64,000 bases of DNA from Archangium minus (GCF_044360475.1 NZ_CP043494.1:4340001-4404000); one strand, 5' to 3'. Shown: positions 54,520 to 63,162, numbered from the stretch's first letter. Program-made: numbers and translations. Notes: generated by a model not told the origin, from the sequence alone.

Positions 54520-55383
54520 TCAGACCGTCGGGGCTTGTTGCTGGGAGTCGGGGGCTCGCTGGCCGGGGAGCCGCACGTCCCAGGCGAGGCCGAGCCAGCT
54601 CAGCAGCCGGATGAAGGCCCAGCCTGGATCCAACTGCCACCAGGCCTGGCCGTGCCGCGCCGAGCCCGGGAATGCATGGTGGTTGTTGTGCCAGCCCTCG
54701 CCGAGCGCGAGCACGGAGACCCACCACACGTTACGGCTGAGGTCGCGCGTGTCGTGGGCGCGGAAGCCGAAGGTCTTCACGTGGCACACCGAGTTCACGC
54801 AGTAGGTGCTCTGCATCCAGCACACCACGGGGAGGAAGAAGCAGGCAGGCACCACGCTCCAGCCGAGCGTCACGCCGACGAGCACCACCGCGAGCACCTG
54901 GGGCACCATCCGGTAGCGCAGCAGCCAGTAGTAGTAGCGGTCGTGGGCGAGGTCTCGGCAGTACGTGCGCCACGCCTGGGAGTCCGTCGAGTCGTCATCG
55001 AGGATCCACCCCATGTGCGAGTACCAGAAGCCGCGCACGGGGGAGTGGACGTCCTGGGGCAGGTCGGTGTGGACGTGGTGGATGCGGTGGGTGGCGGCCC
55101 AAAGGAGGGGGCTGCCCTGGCCGGTGAGCATGGCCACGGTGACGAGCGCGTACTCGACCCAGCGGGGGCAGCGGAAGGCACGGTGGCTGAGCAGCCGGTG
55201 CAGCCCCACCGTGGTGCCGAGCCCGATGCTCACGTACAGCGTGAGCGCCATAGGCAGGGCATAGGGGGGCCAGGGCAGCCAGAAGGCGGAAGCAGCGAGC
55301 CCGTGCACCACCACCATGTAGGCGACGATGGCCTTGTTGATGCGAGGACGGCGGAGCGGCTCGGACGGTACGGCGGACGGCAT
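54520..55383 (-). CDS. Membrane fatty acid desaturase
   Basis: 287 residues from the ATG at 55383, with GAGGGGGAG 9 bases upstream. Di-iron desaturase of the acyl-CoA/acyl-lipid type. Three histidine boxes are in order: HRLLSHRAF (HxxxxH), HRIHHVHTD (HxxHH) and NNHHAFPGSARHG (HxxHH type). Four hydrophobic segments surround them. It introduces a double bond, probably at delta-9 or delta-5, into a fatty acyl chain. The longer frame to 56001 overlaps the fusion gene and is not used. It lies between the GlpD fusion and the radical SAM gene in one operon. Confidence 0.88.
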   Translation of the reverse strand: MPSAVPSEPLRRPRINKAIVAYMVVVHGLAASAFWLPWPPYALPMALTLYVSIGLGTTVGLHRLLSHRAFRCPRWVEYALVTVAMLTGQGSPLLWAATHRIHHVHTDLPQDVHSPVRGFWYSHMGWILDDDSTDSQAWRTYCRDLAHDRYYYWLLRYRMVPQVLAVVLVGVTLGWSVVPACFFLPVVCWMQSTYCVNSVCHVKTFGFRAHDTRDLSRNVWWVSVLALGEGWHNNHHAFPGSARHGQAWWQLDPGWAFIRLLSWLGLAWDVRLPGQRAPDSQQQAPTV

Positions 55384-55508
55384 GTGGACGACTCCCCCTC
55401 TTGCTTGGACGTGGGCAGAGAGCTTCCGGCCACGCCCGGCGCATCTTTTCTCAAAGGGGGTGTGACGGCTCCGTGACGGGTGAGCCGCCTGGGGGGGCCG
55501 TCTGGCGC

Positions 55509-58121
55509 CTAACGTGTGGCGAGTCCGGCGATGAGCTGCGGGGACTCCTCTCCAGTGGAGAGGGCAGGGCGGCGCCCGTACAGGGACTTGTCCATCCAGC
55601 GCGTCATCCGCTCGACGAAGCGGGACGCGTCCTCCATCTGGGGCACGTGGCCGATGTCGTCCATGGGCTCGAAGCTCCAGTCCGGGCGCAGGGCGGCCAG
55701 AGCCTCCGAGGAGGCCACGGGCACCAGTCGGTCCTGCCGACCATGCACCAGCAGTGTGGGGGCACGCACACCGCGCACCCAGGACTCGAAGCGGTTGCGG
55801 CCCAGGAGCGTGAGGATCATCGAGCGCGTGGCCCGCAGGTAGCTGGCGGAGTGGCCCAGGGGCATGCGCTCCATGCGCTCGGCGAGGAGGGCCGTGTTCT
55901 CCTCCACCACCTCCTGGGGGACGCGCCGCACGTCCGCGCACCCCAGGGTGAGCAGGTCCATGAAGAGGCCGCGCGCACCGCTCCGCTTTCCATCGCGCCA
56001 CACGATGTACTCGCCCACGCCCGGCATCGTGTGCAGCACGAGCCGAGCGGCCTGCACCGGATCCAACCGCGTGCCGCGCGGGGGTGGCTGCGCGGGGCTG
56101 ACGAGCACGAGCCCCGCCGTCGTCTCCGGTGCCTGCGCCGCGTGGGCGAGCGCTACCAGTCCACCCCAGGAGTTGCCCACCAGCACCGCGGGCCCGCCCA
56201 CCACCTCCGTGAGGAAGTGCTGGAGCATTTGCTGCTGGCTCGCCACGCCGACGGAGCGCCCGGCCATGGGCGTTCGCCCGAAGCCGATGAGGTCCAGCGC
56301 GAGCACCCGCGCGTGCTTCGTCAGCAGTGGCGCGGCGGGCAGCCAGTTGAGGTAACAGCCGCCCAGGCCGTGCAGCATCACCAGCGTGGGCCCGCTCCCG
56401 CCGTAGTCGGCGTAGTGGACGGGGCCGCCCTGGAGGTTCACCGTCTGCAGCCGCACCAGACTCGACTGGGACGTGGCGAGCCGGAGACGCGGCCTCTCGG
56501 GGGCCTTCTCAAGCTGCGCGGGCAGGAGCTCGCCGCCCGCGGGCAGGCGGGGTTGCTCGGGCAGCGCGTAGTGGGTGCGCCAGAGGGTCAGGTAGGCGCG
56601 GGCCTCGGACTCCCAGCGCGCGTCGTCCCAGCCCAGCTCCTGCTGGCAGAGGGTGCGGATGGCGGACAGGTGCGCCTCGCCGCCCCGGGGCAGCAGCAGC
56701 CCCAGCCGCACGCGCCGCAGCAGCAGGTCATCCAGGTGGACGACGTTCTCGTTGCGCGCCGCCCAGCGCAGCTCCGCCCAGAGCGTGGAGGTGCCGGGGA
56801 CGGATTCGAGCTCGCCGGGACGGGCCATGGCCACCAGCGCGGGCGCGTCCGCTCCGTAGCGCCCTTGCAGGCGCATGCGGGCCTTTGGGGAGAGGGGTGC
56901 GTCCTCCAGCGAGGGAGGCGTGCCGAGGAAGGGCCCTTCCGGCTCCAACGAGGCCAGCTCGGGAATCTGGCGGCGGAGGGCGCGCAGGGCATCGTGCGCG
57001 ATGGCGCGGCAGGTGGTGAGCTTGCCGCCGGTGACGGTGACGAGCCCCTCCTCCTTGAGGACGAGGTGCTCGCGGGACTCCTTGGACGGGTCGCTCGCGC
57101 CGGAGGAGATGACGGGCCGCACCCCGGCGTAGCACGACACCACGTCGTCGAGGGTGAGCTTCAGCGCGGGGAAGCGGGACTCCACCGCCTCCAGGAGGTA
57201 GGCCACCTCCTCGGAGGAGATGGAGGGCTCCTGGTCCAGCGAGGGGTGGTGGTCCAGGTCCGTGGTGCCGACAAGCGTGGAGTCCTCCCAGGGCATGACG
57301 CACACGAAGCGGTCACCGCGCGGGTGCCGGAAGCTGATGCCGTGGGCGAGGGGGAAGCGCTGGGACGAGAAGACGAGATGGCTGCCGCGCAGGGGGCGCA
57401 GCTTGGGGGCCGCGGACAGGTGCGCGCGCACCGAGTCCGCCCATACGCCCGTGGCATTGACGACGGCGCGGGCGCGGACGGTGGCGGAGCGCTGCCCGAC
57501 AGTGTCCATCAGCTCGACGCCCGTGACGCGGCCGTCTTCGCGGAGCAGGCCGGTGACGCGCACGTGGTTGAGCGCGGAGCCTCCCGCGGCCACTCCCTCG
57601 CGGAGGATGCGCAGCACGAGCCGCGCGTCATCGACCCAGGCCTCGTCATAGGGCACACCGATGAGTCCTTCCTCCTGCACGAGCGAGGGCTCCAGCTCGC
57701 GCAGCTGGGCGGTAGCGTGGTTGCCGCGAGGCCAGCGGCCGGTGAGCAGCTCGTACACGAAGATACCGGCGCGGCCCTGCCAGTGCTTGCCGCCCTCGCG
57801 GGGGTGACTGGCGAGCATGAAGTCGAGGGGCTGCACCAGTCCGTTGCCCTCGGCCAGGAGCCGCTGGCGCTCGCGGATGGACTGGCGGACCAGGGGCACA
57901 TCGCCGTTGGCGAGGTAGCGCAGGCCTCCGTGGACGAGCTTGCTGGAGCGGCTCGAGGTGCCCCAGGCGAAGTCGCGCTGCTCGACGAGCAGGGCCTTCA
58001 AGCCGGCGCGGGTGGCCTCGCGCAGCACGGAGGCGCCGGTGATGCCGCCTCCGATGATGATCAAATCCCAGGGCGCTGCCAGCGCTCCCCAGAGCGTCTC
58101 TCGTTCAGTGAATGCGGACAT
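55509..58121 (-). CDS. Glycerol-3-phosphate dehydrogenase fused to an alpha/beta hydrolase
   Basis: 870 residues from the ATG at 58121. Residues 1 to about 535 are a GlpD-type FAD enzyme: DLIIIGGGITGASVLREATRAG, TSSRSSKLVHGGLRYL, RAVVNATGVWADSVR and the C-terminal GlpD cap. Residues from about 555 are an alpha/beta hydrolase: TLVMLHGLGGCYLNWLPAAPLL, VLVGNSWGGLVALAHAAQ with the nucleophile Ser near residue 649, LLVHGRQDRLVP and IGHVPQMED with the catalytic His. I see no ordinary GlpD of this form. The hydrolase may cut an acyl ester next to the reduced or oxidised glycerol phosphate. It is followed upstream, 29 bases away, by the alkyl-DHAP-synthase-like gene. Confidence 0.88.
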   Translation of the reverse strand: MSAFTERETLWGALAAPWDLIIIGGGITGASVLREATRAGLKALLVEQRDFAWGTSSRSSKLVHGGLRYLANGDVPLVRQSIRERQRLLAEGNGLVQPLDFMLASHPREGGKHWQGRAGIFVYELLTGRWPRGNHATAQLRELEPSLVQEEGLIGVPYDEAWVDDARLVLRILREGVAAGGSALNHVRVTGLLREDGRVTGVELMDTVGQRSATVRARAVVNATGVWADSVRAHLSAAPKLRPLRGSHLVFSSQRFPLAHGISFRHPRGDRFVCVMPWEDSTLVGTTDLDHHPSLDQEPSISSEEVAYLLEAVESRFPALKLTLDDVVSCYAGVRPVISSGASDPSKESREHLVLKEEGLVTVTGGKLTTCRAIAHDALRALRRQIPELASLEPEGPFLGTPPSLEDAPLSPKARMRLQGRYGADAPALVAMARPGELESVPGTSTLWAELRWAARNENVVHLDDLLLRRVRLGLLLPRGGEAHLSAIRTLCQQELGWDDARWESEARAYLTLWRTHYALPEQPRLPAGGELLPAQLEKAPERPRLRLATSQSSLVRLQTVNLQGGPVHYADYGGSGPTLVMLHGLGGCYLNWLPAAPLLTKHARVLALDLIGFGRTPMAGRSVGVASQQQMLQHFLTEVVGGPAVLVGNSWGGLVALAHAAQAPETTAGLVLVSPAQPPPRGTRLDPVQAARLVLHTMPGVGEYIVWRDGKRSGARGLFMDLLTLGCADVRRVPQEVVEENTALLAERMERMPLGHSASYLRATRSMILTLLGRNRFESWVRGVRAPTLLVHGRQDRLVPVASSEALAALRPDWSFEPMDDIGHVPQMEDASRFVERMTRWMDKSLYGRRPALSTGEESPQLIAGLATR

Positions 58122-58150
58122 GGTGTGACGACTCCCCCCGACTGCCAGTC

Positions 58151-59737
58151 TCAGACGAGCTTGCCCGGATTGAGCAGGCCCGATGGATCGAATGTTCCCA
58201 ACATCTGCCGGATGGCGGAGAGGCCGAGTGCGCCCTTCTCCGCTTCCAACCAGGGCCGGTGGTCCGTGCCCACGCCGTGTTGATGGCTGATGGTTCCGCC
58301 GTGGGCGGCCATGGCGCGGCTGGCGGCTGTTTTGAGCGCGAGCCAGCGTGCATGGGTCTCTTCGGCATCCTTCCCCAAGCGGAAGATGAACGTGGTGTAG
58401 AGGTTGGAGCCGGTCGCGTACACGTGTGACAGGTGGGTGAAGACAAGTACCCGCTCGCCCTGGTCCACGAGGGCTCCGCGCAGGGCGTCCTCGACGGCGG
58501 CGAGCAGGCGGGGCACGTTGCTCCAGGAGGTGGCCGTCTCCACGGTGTCCACGCCCCAGCCGCGCTCCCAGGCGGCGTTGCGCAGGTAGGGGGCGCGGAA
58601 GCGGCCTTTCAGCCACTTCTGTCCCAGCAGGGGTACGCGCACCCCGCCGTGCCGGCCCGCGAGGCCCATGGCGGTGTGCTGCGCGGACTCCACGGTGCGC
58701 CGGCTCCCGGACACGCCGAGCACGAGCATGCAGCCGTCCGAGCCAACGCCAAGCAGGGAGAGGGAACCGGACAGCACCCGCACCATGCGCGGGTGGCCGG
58801 ACAGGGCCAGGTTGATGGCCGTCTCCTGGGGCGTGCTCAGGCGCAGCATGGACAGGGGCGTGCCGCTCTGCACCAGCTCGCGCACGGCGGTGCGGGCGCA
58901 CTCCCAGTCGGGGAAGAAGAGGGCGTGGAACTCCTCGCGCTCGGGCAACGGGGAGATGCGCACCGTGGCCTCGGTGAGGATGCCCATGCGTCCCTCGGAG
59001 CCGAGGACGAACTCACGCAGGTCCGGCCCGGTGGCGCTGGCGGGGAAGGAGGGGAGCACCACGGTGCCGGCGGGGGACTCGAGTCGTCCTCCGACGAAGA
59101 GGTTCTCGATGCGCCCGTAGCCGAGAGACTGCTGCCCGCGCGAGCGGGTGACGATCCATCCACCGAGCGTGGACAGCTCGAAGGACTGGGGGAAGTGCCC
59201 GAGCGTGTAGCCGCGGGCTCGCAGGGCGTCCTCGAGCCGGGGGCCGCTCACGCCGGCGCCGAAGGTGGCGAGCCGGTCCTCCGCGGAGAGCGAGTGGAGC
59301 TGCTGGAGGCGCTCGAGGGAGACGGTGAGGATGGGGGCGTCACCGGGAGCGACGTTGACGTGGCCGACGACGCTGGTGCCACCGCCGTAGGGGATGAGGC
59401 GGGCGCCTGCGTCGCGAGCGTAGGAGAACAGCGCGCGTACTTCTTCAGCATCGCGAGGAAAGGCGACCCCATCGGGGAAGGCGGGGACGCGGCCGCTGCG
59501 CAGGACGATGAGGTCGGGGAAGCTCTGACCGCGAGCGTGGCGGAGACGGACCTCGGGCTCGGTGGAGACGAGCGGGTGGGGGGGGAGGCGAGAGGGAGGG
59601 ACGGAGGAGAGCACCTCGGCGAGCGAGGCATCTCGGGGCGGAGTCCCGGGCCCGATACGTTCCGCGAGGACAGCCGCGGTGGCATCCGGCAGCGGGTAGC
59701 TGACGGCAGCGAGTCCCCAACCATTCCAGCGCCTCAC
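58151..59737 (-). CDS. Alkyl-dihydroxyacetone-phosphate synthase-like FAD enzyme
   Basis: 528 residues from the GTG at 59737. FAD-linked oxidase of the vanillyl-alcohol-oxidase type. The sequence starts RRWNGWG, has the FAD loop RLIPYGGGTSVVGHVN, STLGGWIVTRSRGQQSLGYGRIENL, and ends GGTISHQHGVGTDHRPWLEAEKGALGL then LDPSGLLNPGKLV. These are the hallmarks of alkylglycerone-phosphate synthase, which replaces the acyl of acyl-DHAP by an alkyl ether. Eukaryotic enzymes have HHH in the S-H-H-H-G-V-G motif; here it is SHQHGVG, with Gln at the middle position. It is first in the operon with the GlpD fusion, a desaturase and a radical SAM protein. Confidence 0.87.
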   Translation of the reverse strand: MRRWNGWGLAAVSYPLPDATAAVLAERIGPGTPPRDASLAEVLSSVPPSRLPPHPLVSTEPEVRLRHARGQSFPDLIVLRSGRVPAFPDGVAFPRDAEEVRALFSYARDAGARLIPYGGGTSVVGHVNVAPGDAPILTVSLERLQQLHSLSAEDRLATFGAGVSGPRLEDALRARGYTLGHFPQSFELSTLGGWIVTRSRGQQSLGYGRIENLFVGGRLESPAGTVVLPSFPASATGPDLREFVLGSEGRMGILTEATVRISPLPEREEFHALFFPDWECARTAVRELVQSGTPLSMLRLSTPQETAINLALSGHPRMVRVLSGSLSLLGVGSDGCMLVLGVSGSRRTVESAQHTAMGLAGRHGGVRVPLLGQKWLKGRFRAPYLRNAAWERGWGVDTVETATSWSNVPRLLAAVEDALRGALVDQGERVLVFTHLSHVYATGSNLYTTFIFRLGKDAEETHARWLALKTAASRAMAAHGGTISHQHGVGTDHRPWLEAEKGALGLSAIRQMLGTFDPSGLLNPGKLV

Positions 59738-59860
59738 GACGGCCTCCAGGCGAGTGTGCGCCCGGCCCTGGCGCCCCCACTGACGGGAGTCAGTGTGCTG
59801 GGAGCCCCCGCCGCTGGCAAGTGGTGAACAAATCCGTGGAGGACATGTGGGAGCAATCTC

Positions 59861-59895
59861 CCCTCGCCCTCTGGGAGAGGGACGGGGTGAGGGTA
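59861..59895. repeat. Palindromic repeat, copy D
   Basis: CCCTCGCCC TCT GGGAGAGGG (59861-59881, one mismatch in the left arm), continued by ACGGGGTGAGGGTATCCG, which matches the tail of copy B. It lies between the AGPS-like gene and the LysR gene. The 20-mer GGTGCGGAGCCCCAGAAGCC follows at 59934-59953 and occurs again at 43661. Confidence 0.7.
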
Positions 59896-59965
59896 TCCGT
59901 GCCCGTGTTCACCCCCGTGTATCCAGACGTCACGGTGCGGAGCCCCAGAAGCCACGACTGACACC

Positions 59966-60868
59966 TCATCCTCGAGGCTTCTTGCCCCCGAGGTGGGCCG
60001 CGAGCGCGTCGATGAAGACGCGCACCTTGGCCGAGAGGCTTCGGTGGCTCGGATACAGGGCGTTGACCTCGGTCGTGCCCGGTCTCGTCGCGGGGAGCAC
60101 GCGCACCAGCTCACCCGCGGCAATCGCCTTCTCGGCCATGAAGCGCGGTAGCCTGCCAATGCCCGCTCCGCCCATCAGCATCACCAACCCTACCGTGGGC
60201 TCCGGGGAAACCACACGCGGGTAGATGGAAACATGCTCTTTTCCACGGCCGGGCGTATCGAACGTCCACTCCGTCGTCCCGTCGATCCTGTCGATGAAGT
60301 CGTGAGCCGCCAGGTCCGCGACCGAGGTGGGCGTCCCTCGCGCCTCGAGATAGGAGGGGCTGGCGCAAAGCCATATCTCCAGCGGCGGTAGACGGCGCGC
60401 GACAAGTCCGGAATCGACGAGTGGACCCATACGGACCACCACATCGATTTCCTGGGCGACCATATCGACGTTGCGATGGTTGAGGTCGAGCACCACCCGG
60501 AGCTCGGGGTAGCTCGCGAGAAACGCCGGCAGCATCGGCGCGATAAAGGTATGGGCGTACGCAAGCGGCGCGCTCACCCGCAGAGTGCCACGCGGTACGC
60601 CGACGAAGCCCCCCAGCGCGGTCTCGGCCTCGTCAACGTCGTTCATGATCCGCAATGCATGTGGATACAGCAGCGCGCCCGCTTCCGTGAGCCGCAAATG
60701 GCGGTTGGAGCGTTCCACCAGCGCGGTGCCCACGACGGCCTCCAGCCGGGCGAGTGAACGGCTGACAGACGACTTAGGCATATTCAACGCTCGCGCGGCA
60801 GCCGAGACACTCTTCAAGTCGGCGATGCGCGCGAATGCACGCAGATCGGTCAGGTCCAGGTCGAACAT
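59966..60868 (-). CDS. LysR-type transcriptional regulator
   Basis: 300 residues from the ATG at 60868. The winged helix-turn-helix is at the N-terminus (LRAFARIADLKSVSAAARALNMPKSSVSRSLARLEAVVG) and the effector domain follows (TLRVSAPLAYAHTFIAPMLPAFLASYPELRVVLDL). It is of the subgroup that represses or activates adjacent oxidoreductase genes. Divergent from the Old Yellow Enzyme gene; the 122 bases between them contain two palindromes suited to its binding. The longer frame upstream to 60967 has no support. Confidence 0.9.
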   Translation of the reverse strand: MFDLDLTDLRAFARIADLKSVSAAARALNMPKSSVSRSLARLEAVVGTALVERSNRHLRLTEAGALLYPHALRIMNDVDEAETALGGFVGVPRGTLRVSAPLAYAHTFIAPMLPAFLASYPELRVVLDLNHRNVDMVAQEIDVVVRMGPLVDSGLVARRLPPLEIWLCASPSYLEARGTPTSVADLAAHDFIDRIDGTTEWTFDTPGRGKEHVSIYPRVVSPEPTVGLVMLMGGAGIGRLPRFMAEKAIAAGELVRVLPATRPGTTEVNALYPSHRSLSAKVRVFIDALAAHLGGKKPRG

Positions 60869-60878
60869 GGCCTCGAGC

Positions 60879-60894
60879 GTTCCAGAACTGGAAC
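60879..60894. promoter_or_regulatory. Operator palindrome 1 (LysR-OYE intergenic)
   Basis: GTTCCAGAACTGGAAC is a perfect 16-base palindrome (7-base arms, AA centre) lying just upstream of the LysR start. It has the interrupted-dyad form of LysR-type boxes. A related palindrome is centred 40 bases away. Confidence 0.68.
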
Positions 60895-60920
60895 ACCATG
60901 TCCACGCCTGGCAACCGCGC

Positions 60921-60932
60921 TTCCAGTTGGAA
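60921..60932. promoter_or_regulatory. Operator palindrome 2 (LysR-OYE intergenic)
   Basis: TTCCAGTTGGAA is a perfect 12-base palindrome, sharing TTCCA/TGGAA with operator 1; their centres are 40 bases apart, close to four helical turns. It lies about 60 bases before the Old Yellow Enzyme start. Confidence 0.65.
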
Positions 60933-60990
60933 CGCCCCGGGGCTCTACATAGAAATGATTGCAACACGAACCCAGCAACAGGAACCCGGA

Positions 60991-62049
60991 ATGGTCCCGA
61001 TCCATCATCAAGACAGACTCCTGACTCCAGTCACCCTTGGCGCTCTGACCTTGAGCAACCGGGTGATCATGTCCCCCATGTCCCGCGTGCGAGCGGACGC
61101 GGACCTGGCTCCCCCGGACTTCGTCGCGAGGTATTACGCCCAGAGGGCCAGCGCGGGGCTGATCATCACGGAGTCCACCGCCGTCGCTCCCTACGGCGCT
61201 GGCTTCCCACCACTGCCCGGTCTCTTCACCGCCAGACAGGTCAATGGCTGGCGCAAGGTGGTCGAGGCCGTGCACGACGCGGGCGGCCTGATCGCCGCCC
61301 AGCTCTGGCACACCGGGCGCGAACGCAAGGAAGACGAAGCCAAGGGACGGCCACCCGGCTGGGCCATGATGGAAGCGATCACACCGGCTGAGCTCACGAC
61401 ATCCGAAATCGCCGGCATCGTGAAGGGGTACGTCAACGGCGCACGGGCCTCCCGGGAAGCGGGCTTCGATGCCATCGAGATCCACAACGGAAATGGCTTC
61501 CTCCTCGATCGCTTCCTCCGGGCTGGAACCAACGGTCGTGAGGACAGCTACGGGGGGAGCCTCGAGAACCGCACACGCTTGACGCTGGAAATCCTCGCGG
61601 CGGTCTCGGACGTCTACGGTGCCGAGCGCGTTGGAATCAGGTTCTCGCCCAGCGCCACCGTCGCGGGGAGCCCGGATCCGCGGGTTGAGGAGACCTTCGC
61701 CTATCTTCTCGAGCGGCTCCGTCCACTCGGTCTCGCCTGGGTCGATGTGACCCGTGTCACCGCGCAGGATCTCGCCCATGGGTCTGGACCGGGAATCCCG
61801 CTGGAGTGGATCCGGTCGCACTACGCGGGCCGGCTGATCGGGGCGGGTGAGTTCGACCGCGAGAAGGGCGAAGAGGCGATCGCCCAGGGCACCTTGGACG
61901 CGGTCGCCTATGGCCGGCTGTTCCTCGCCAATCCGGACCTGCCGAAGCGCTTCGCCAGACGCGCCCCGCTGAACAAGCCCAACCCACAGACCTTCTACGC
62001 GCCGGGCGAAACCGGCCTGACGGATTACCCCCCCATGGAGGCAGCATGA
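60991..62049 (+). CDS. Old Yellow Enzyme-family alkene reductase
   Basis: 352 residues from the ATG at 60991 (AGGAACCCGG upstream; an in-frame ATG at 60955 is possible). FMN-dependent reductase of activated alkenes, nitro-esters or similar. DRLLTPVTLGALTLSNRVIMSPMSRVRAD is the FMN-binding start, QLWHTGRE holds a conserved pocket, IEIHNGNGFLLDRFLRAGTN has the His-Asn substrate-binding pair, DSYGGSLENRTRL follows, and VAYGRLFLANPDLPKRF binds the phosphate. The stop overlaps the hydrolase start by four bases. Confidence 0.9.
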   Translation: MVPIHHQDRLLTPVTLGALTLSNRVIMSPMSRVRADADLAPPDFVARYYAQRASAGLIITESTAVAPYGAGFPPLPGLFTARQVNGWRKVVEAVHDAGGLIAAQLWHTGRERKEDEAKGRPPGWAMMEAITPAELTTSEIAGIVKGYVNGARASREAGFDAIEIHNGNGFLLDRFLRAGTNGREDSYGGSLENRTRLTLEILAAVSDVYGAERVGIRFSPSATVAGSPDPRVEETFAYLLERLRPLGLAWVDVTRVTAQDLAHGSGPGIPLEWIRSHYAGRLIGAGEFDREKGEEAIAQGTLDAVAYGRLFLANPDLPKRFARRAPLNKPNPQTFYAPGETGLTDYPPMEAA

Positions 62050-62981
62050 ACACCCATCCAACGACAAACGGAATGGAGCCGGCCGCTCCACAGGCAGATA
62101 GCCCGGTGAAAGGCCTCAACGGGTTCACGCATCGCTACGCCGACGTGAACGGCACCCGGATCCACTATGTGATGGGCGGCAAGGGCCCGGCCCTCGTGCT
62201 CGTGCATGGGTACCCGTACACCTGGGCCTCGTGGCGCAAGCTGATGCCCCTGCTCGCCGTGGCTGGCTTCACCGTGATCGCCCCCGACCTTCGTGGCCTC
62301 GGCGATTCCGACAAGACCGAGACCGGTTACTCGAAGGTCAACGTCGCCGAGGACGTGCGGCAGATCGTCCAGTCGCTCGGCTTCGACACCATCAACCTGG
62401 TTGGCACCGACATCGGCACGATGGTCGCCTATGCCTACGCGTCCCGCCATCCTGACGAGGTCCGCCGGCTGATCCTCGCCGAGTCTCTGATCCCCGGCTT
62501 CGGCCTCGATGAGCTGATGAATCCGGCAACGGGCGGCTATTGGCACTTCGGCTTCCACGCCCAGGTCGATGTTGCCGAGATGCTGACAGCCGGGAAGGAA
62601 GTGGCCTACCTGCTACCCTGGATGAAATGGGCGTCCACGTCGAAGGACGCGGCGGACGTGGCGGTGAATCTCTTCCTTCCGTACTACCTCGCGCCGGGTG
62701 GCATGCGCGCCGGCTTCAAGCACTACGAGACGATGGTCGAGGATGGCAGGGAGAACCGCGCGGCCTTCTGCTCCAAGCTGAAGATGCCCGTGCTGGTGCT
62801 GAACGGCGACCAGGGCATCCCGCAGGCCCAGACACTCGGCTGCGTGCTCCAGGTCGCGGAGAATGTCGAAGCGGAGCTCGTCCCCCAGAGCGGCCATACC
62901 TTCGCCGAGGACAATCCGGCCTGGGTCGGCGAGAGACTCGCTCGCTTCTTCGCCCCCTCTCGCCAGCCCATGGATGAGTGA
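62046..62981 (+). CDS. Alpha/beta hydrolase with Asp nucleophile (epoxide hydrolase-like)
   Basis: 311 residues. LVLVHGYPYTWASWRKLMPLL contains the HGxP oxyanion motif of epoxide hydrolases and haloalkane dehalogenases. The nucleophile elbow is VGTDIGTMVAYAYA, with Asp rather than Ser, which places it in those families and not with esterases. The C-terminal His is in SGHTFAEDNP. The halide-binding Trp pair of dehalogenases is not evident, so epoxide hydrolase is more likely. It is coupled to the Old Yellow Enzyme by an ATGA overlap, which suggests joint breakdown of a small reactive compound. Confidence 0.87.
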   Translation: MNTHPTTNGMEPAAPQADSPVKGLNGFTHRYADVNGTRIHYVMGGKGPALVLVHGYPYTWASWRKLMPLLAVAGFTVIAPDLRGLGDSDKTETGYSKVNVAEDVRQIVQSLGFDTINLVGTDIGTMVAYAYASRHPDEVRRLILAESLIPGFGLDELMNPATGGYWHFGFHAQVDVAEMLTAGKEVAYLLPWMKWASTSKDAADVAVNLFLPYYLAPGGMRAGFKHYETMVEDGRENRAAFCSKLKMPVLVLNGDQGIPQAQTLGCVLQVAENVEAELVPQSGHTFAEDNPAWVGERLARFFAPSRQPMDE

Positions 62982-63030
62982 GTGAGTCCTCTGACCAACG
63001 GTCCCATGTCCGTCCCCTCGCTTTTTCGCT

Positions 63031-63046
63031 GTTCCAATTGAGCAAC
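63031..63046. promoter_or_regulatory. Possible third LysR site before the SnoaL-like gene
   Basis: GTTCCAATTGAGCAAC, inside the longer dyad CTGTT-N10-AACAG (63029-63048), matches operator 1 at 10 of 16 bases including GTTCCA at the left and AAC at the right. It lies 117 bases before the next gene and may bring that gene under the same regulator. Confidence 0.45.
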
Positions 63047-63162
63047 AGTGCTGTGCTTCCAAGACGCCTAGTTGCACCGAAGCAACAACGGCATCTTGCT
63101 CTTCGAACAGCGCGACGGAGGGACAGCGCCCGAGGTCGTGCTCCCACCGAAGAGGAAAGACC

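Noticed and set aside
53033..54727. Longer radical SAM start at 54727
   Set aside because: The extra 79 codons overlap the desaturase gene and lack any domain; the ATG at 54490 starts the cobalamin-binding domain directly.
55401..58283. 960-codon plus-strand frame opposite the GlpD fusion
   Set aside because: High-GC shadow of the GlpD-hydrolase gene: no start context, no motif and a composition of Arg, Gly, Ala, His only.
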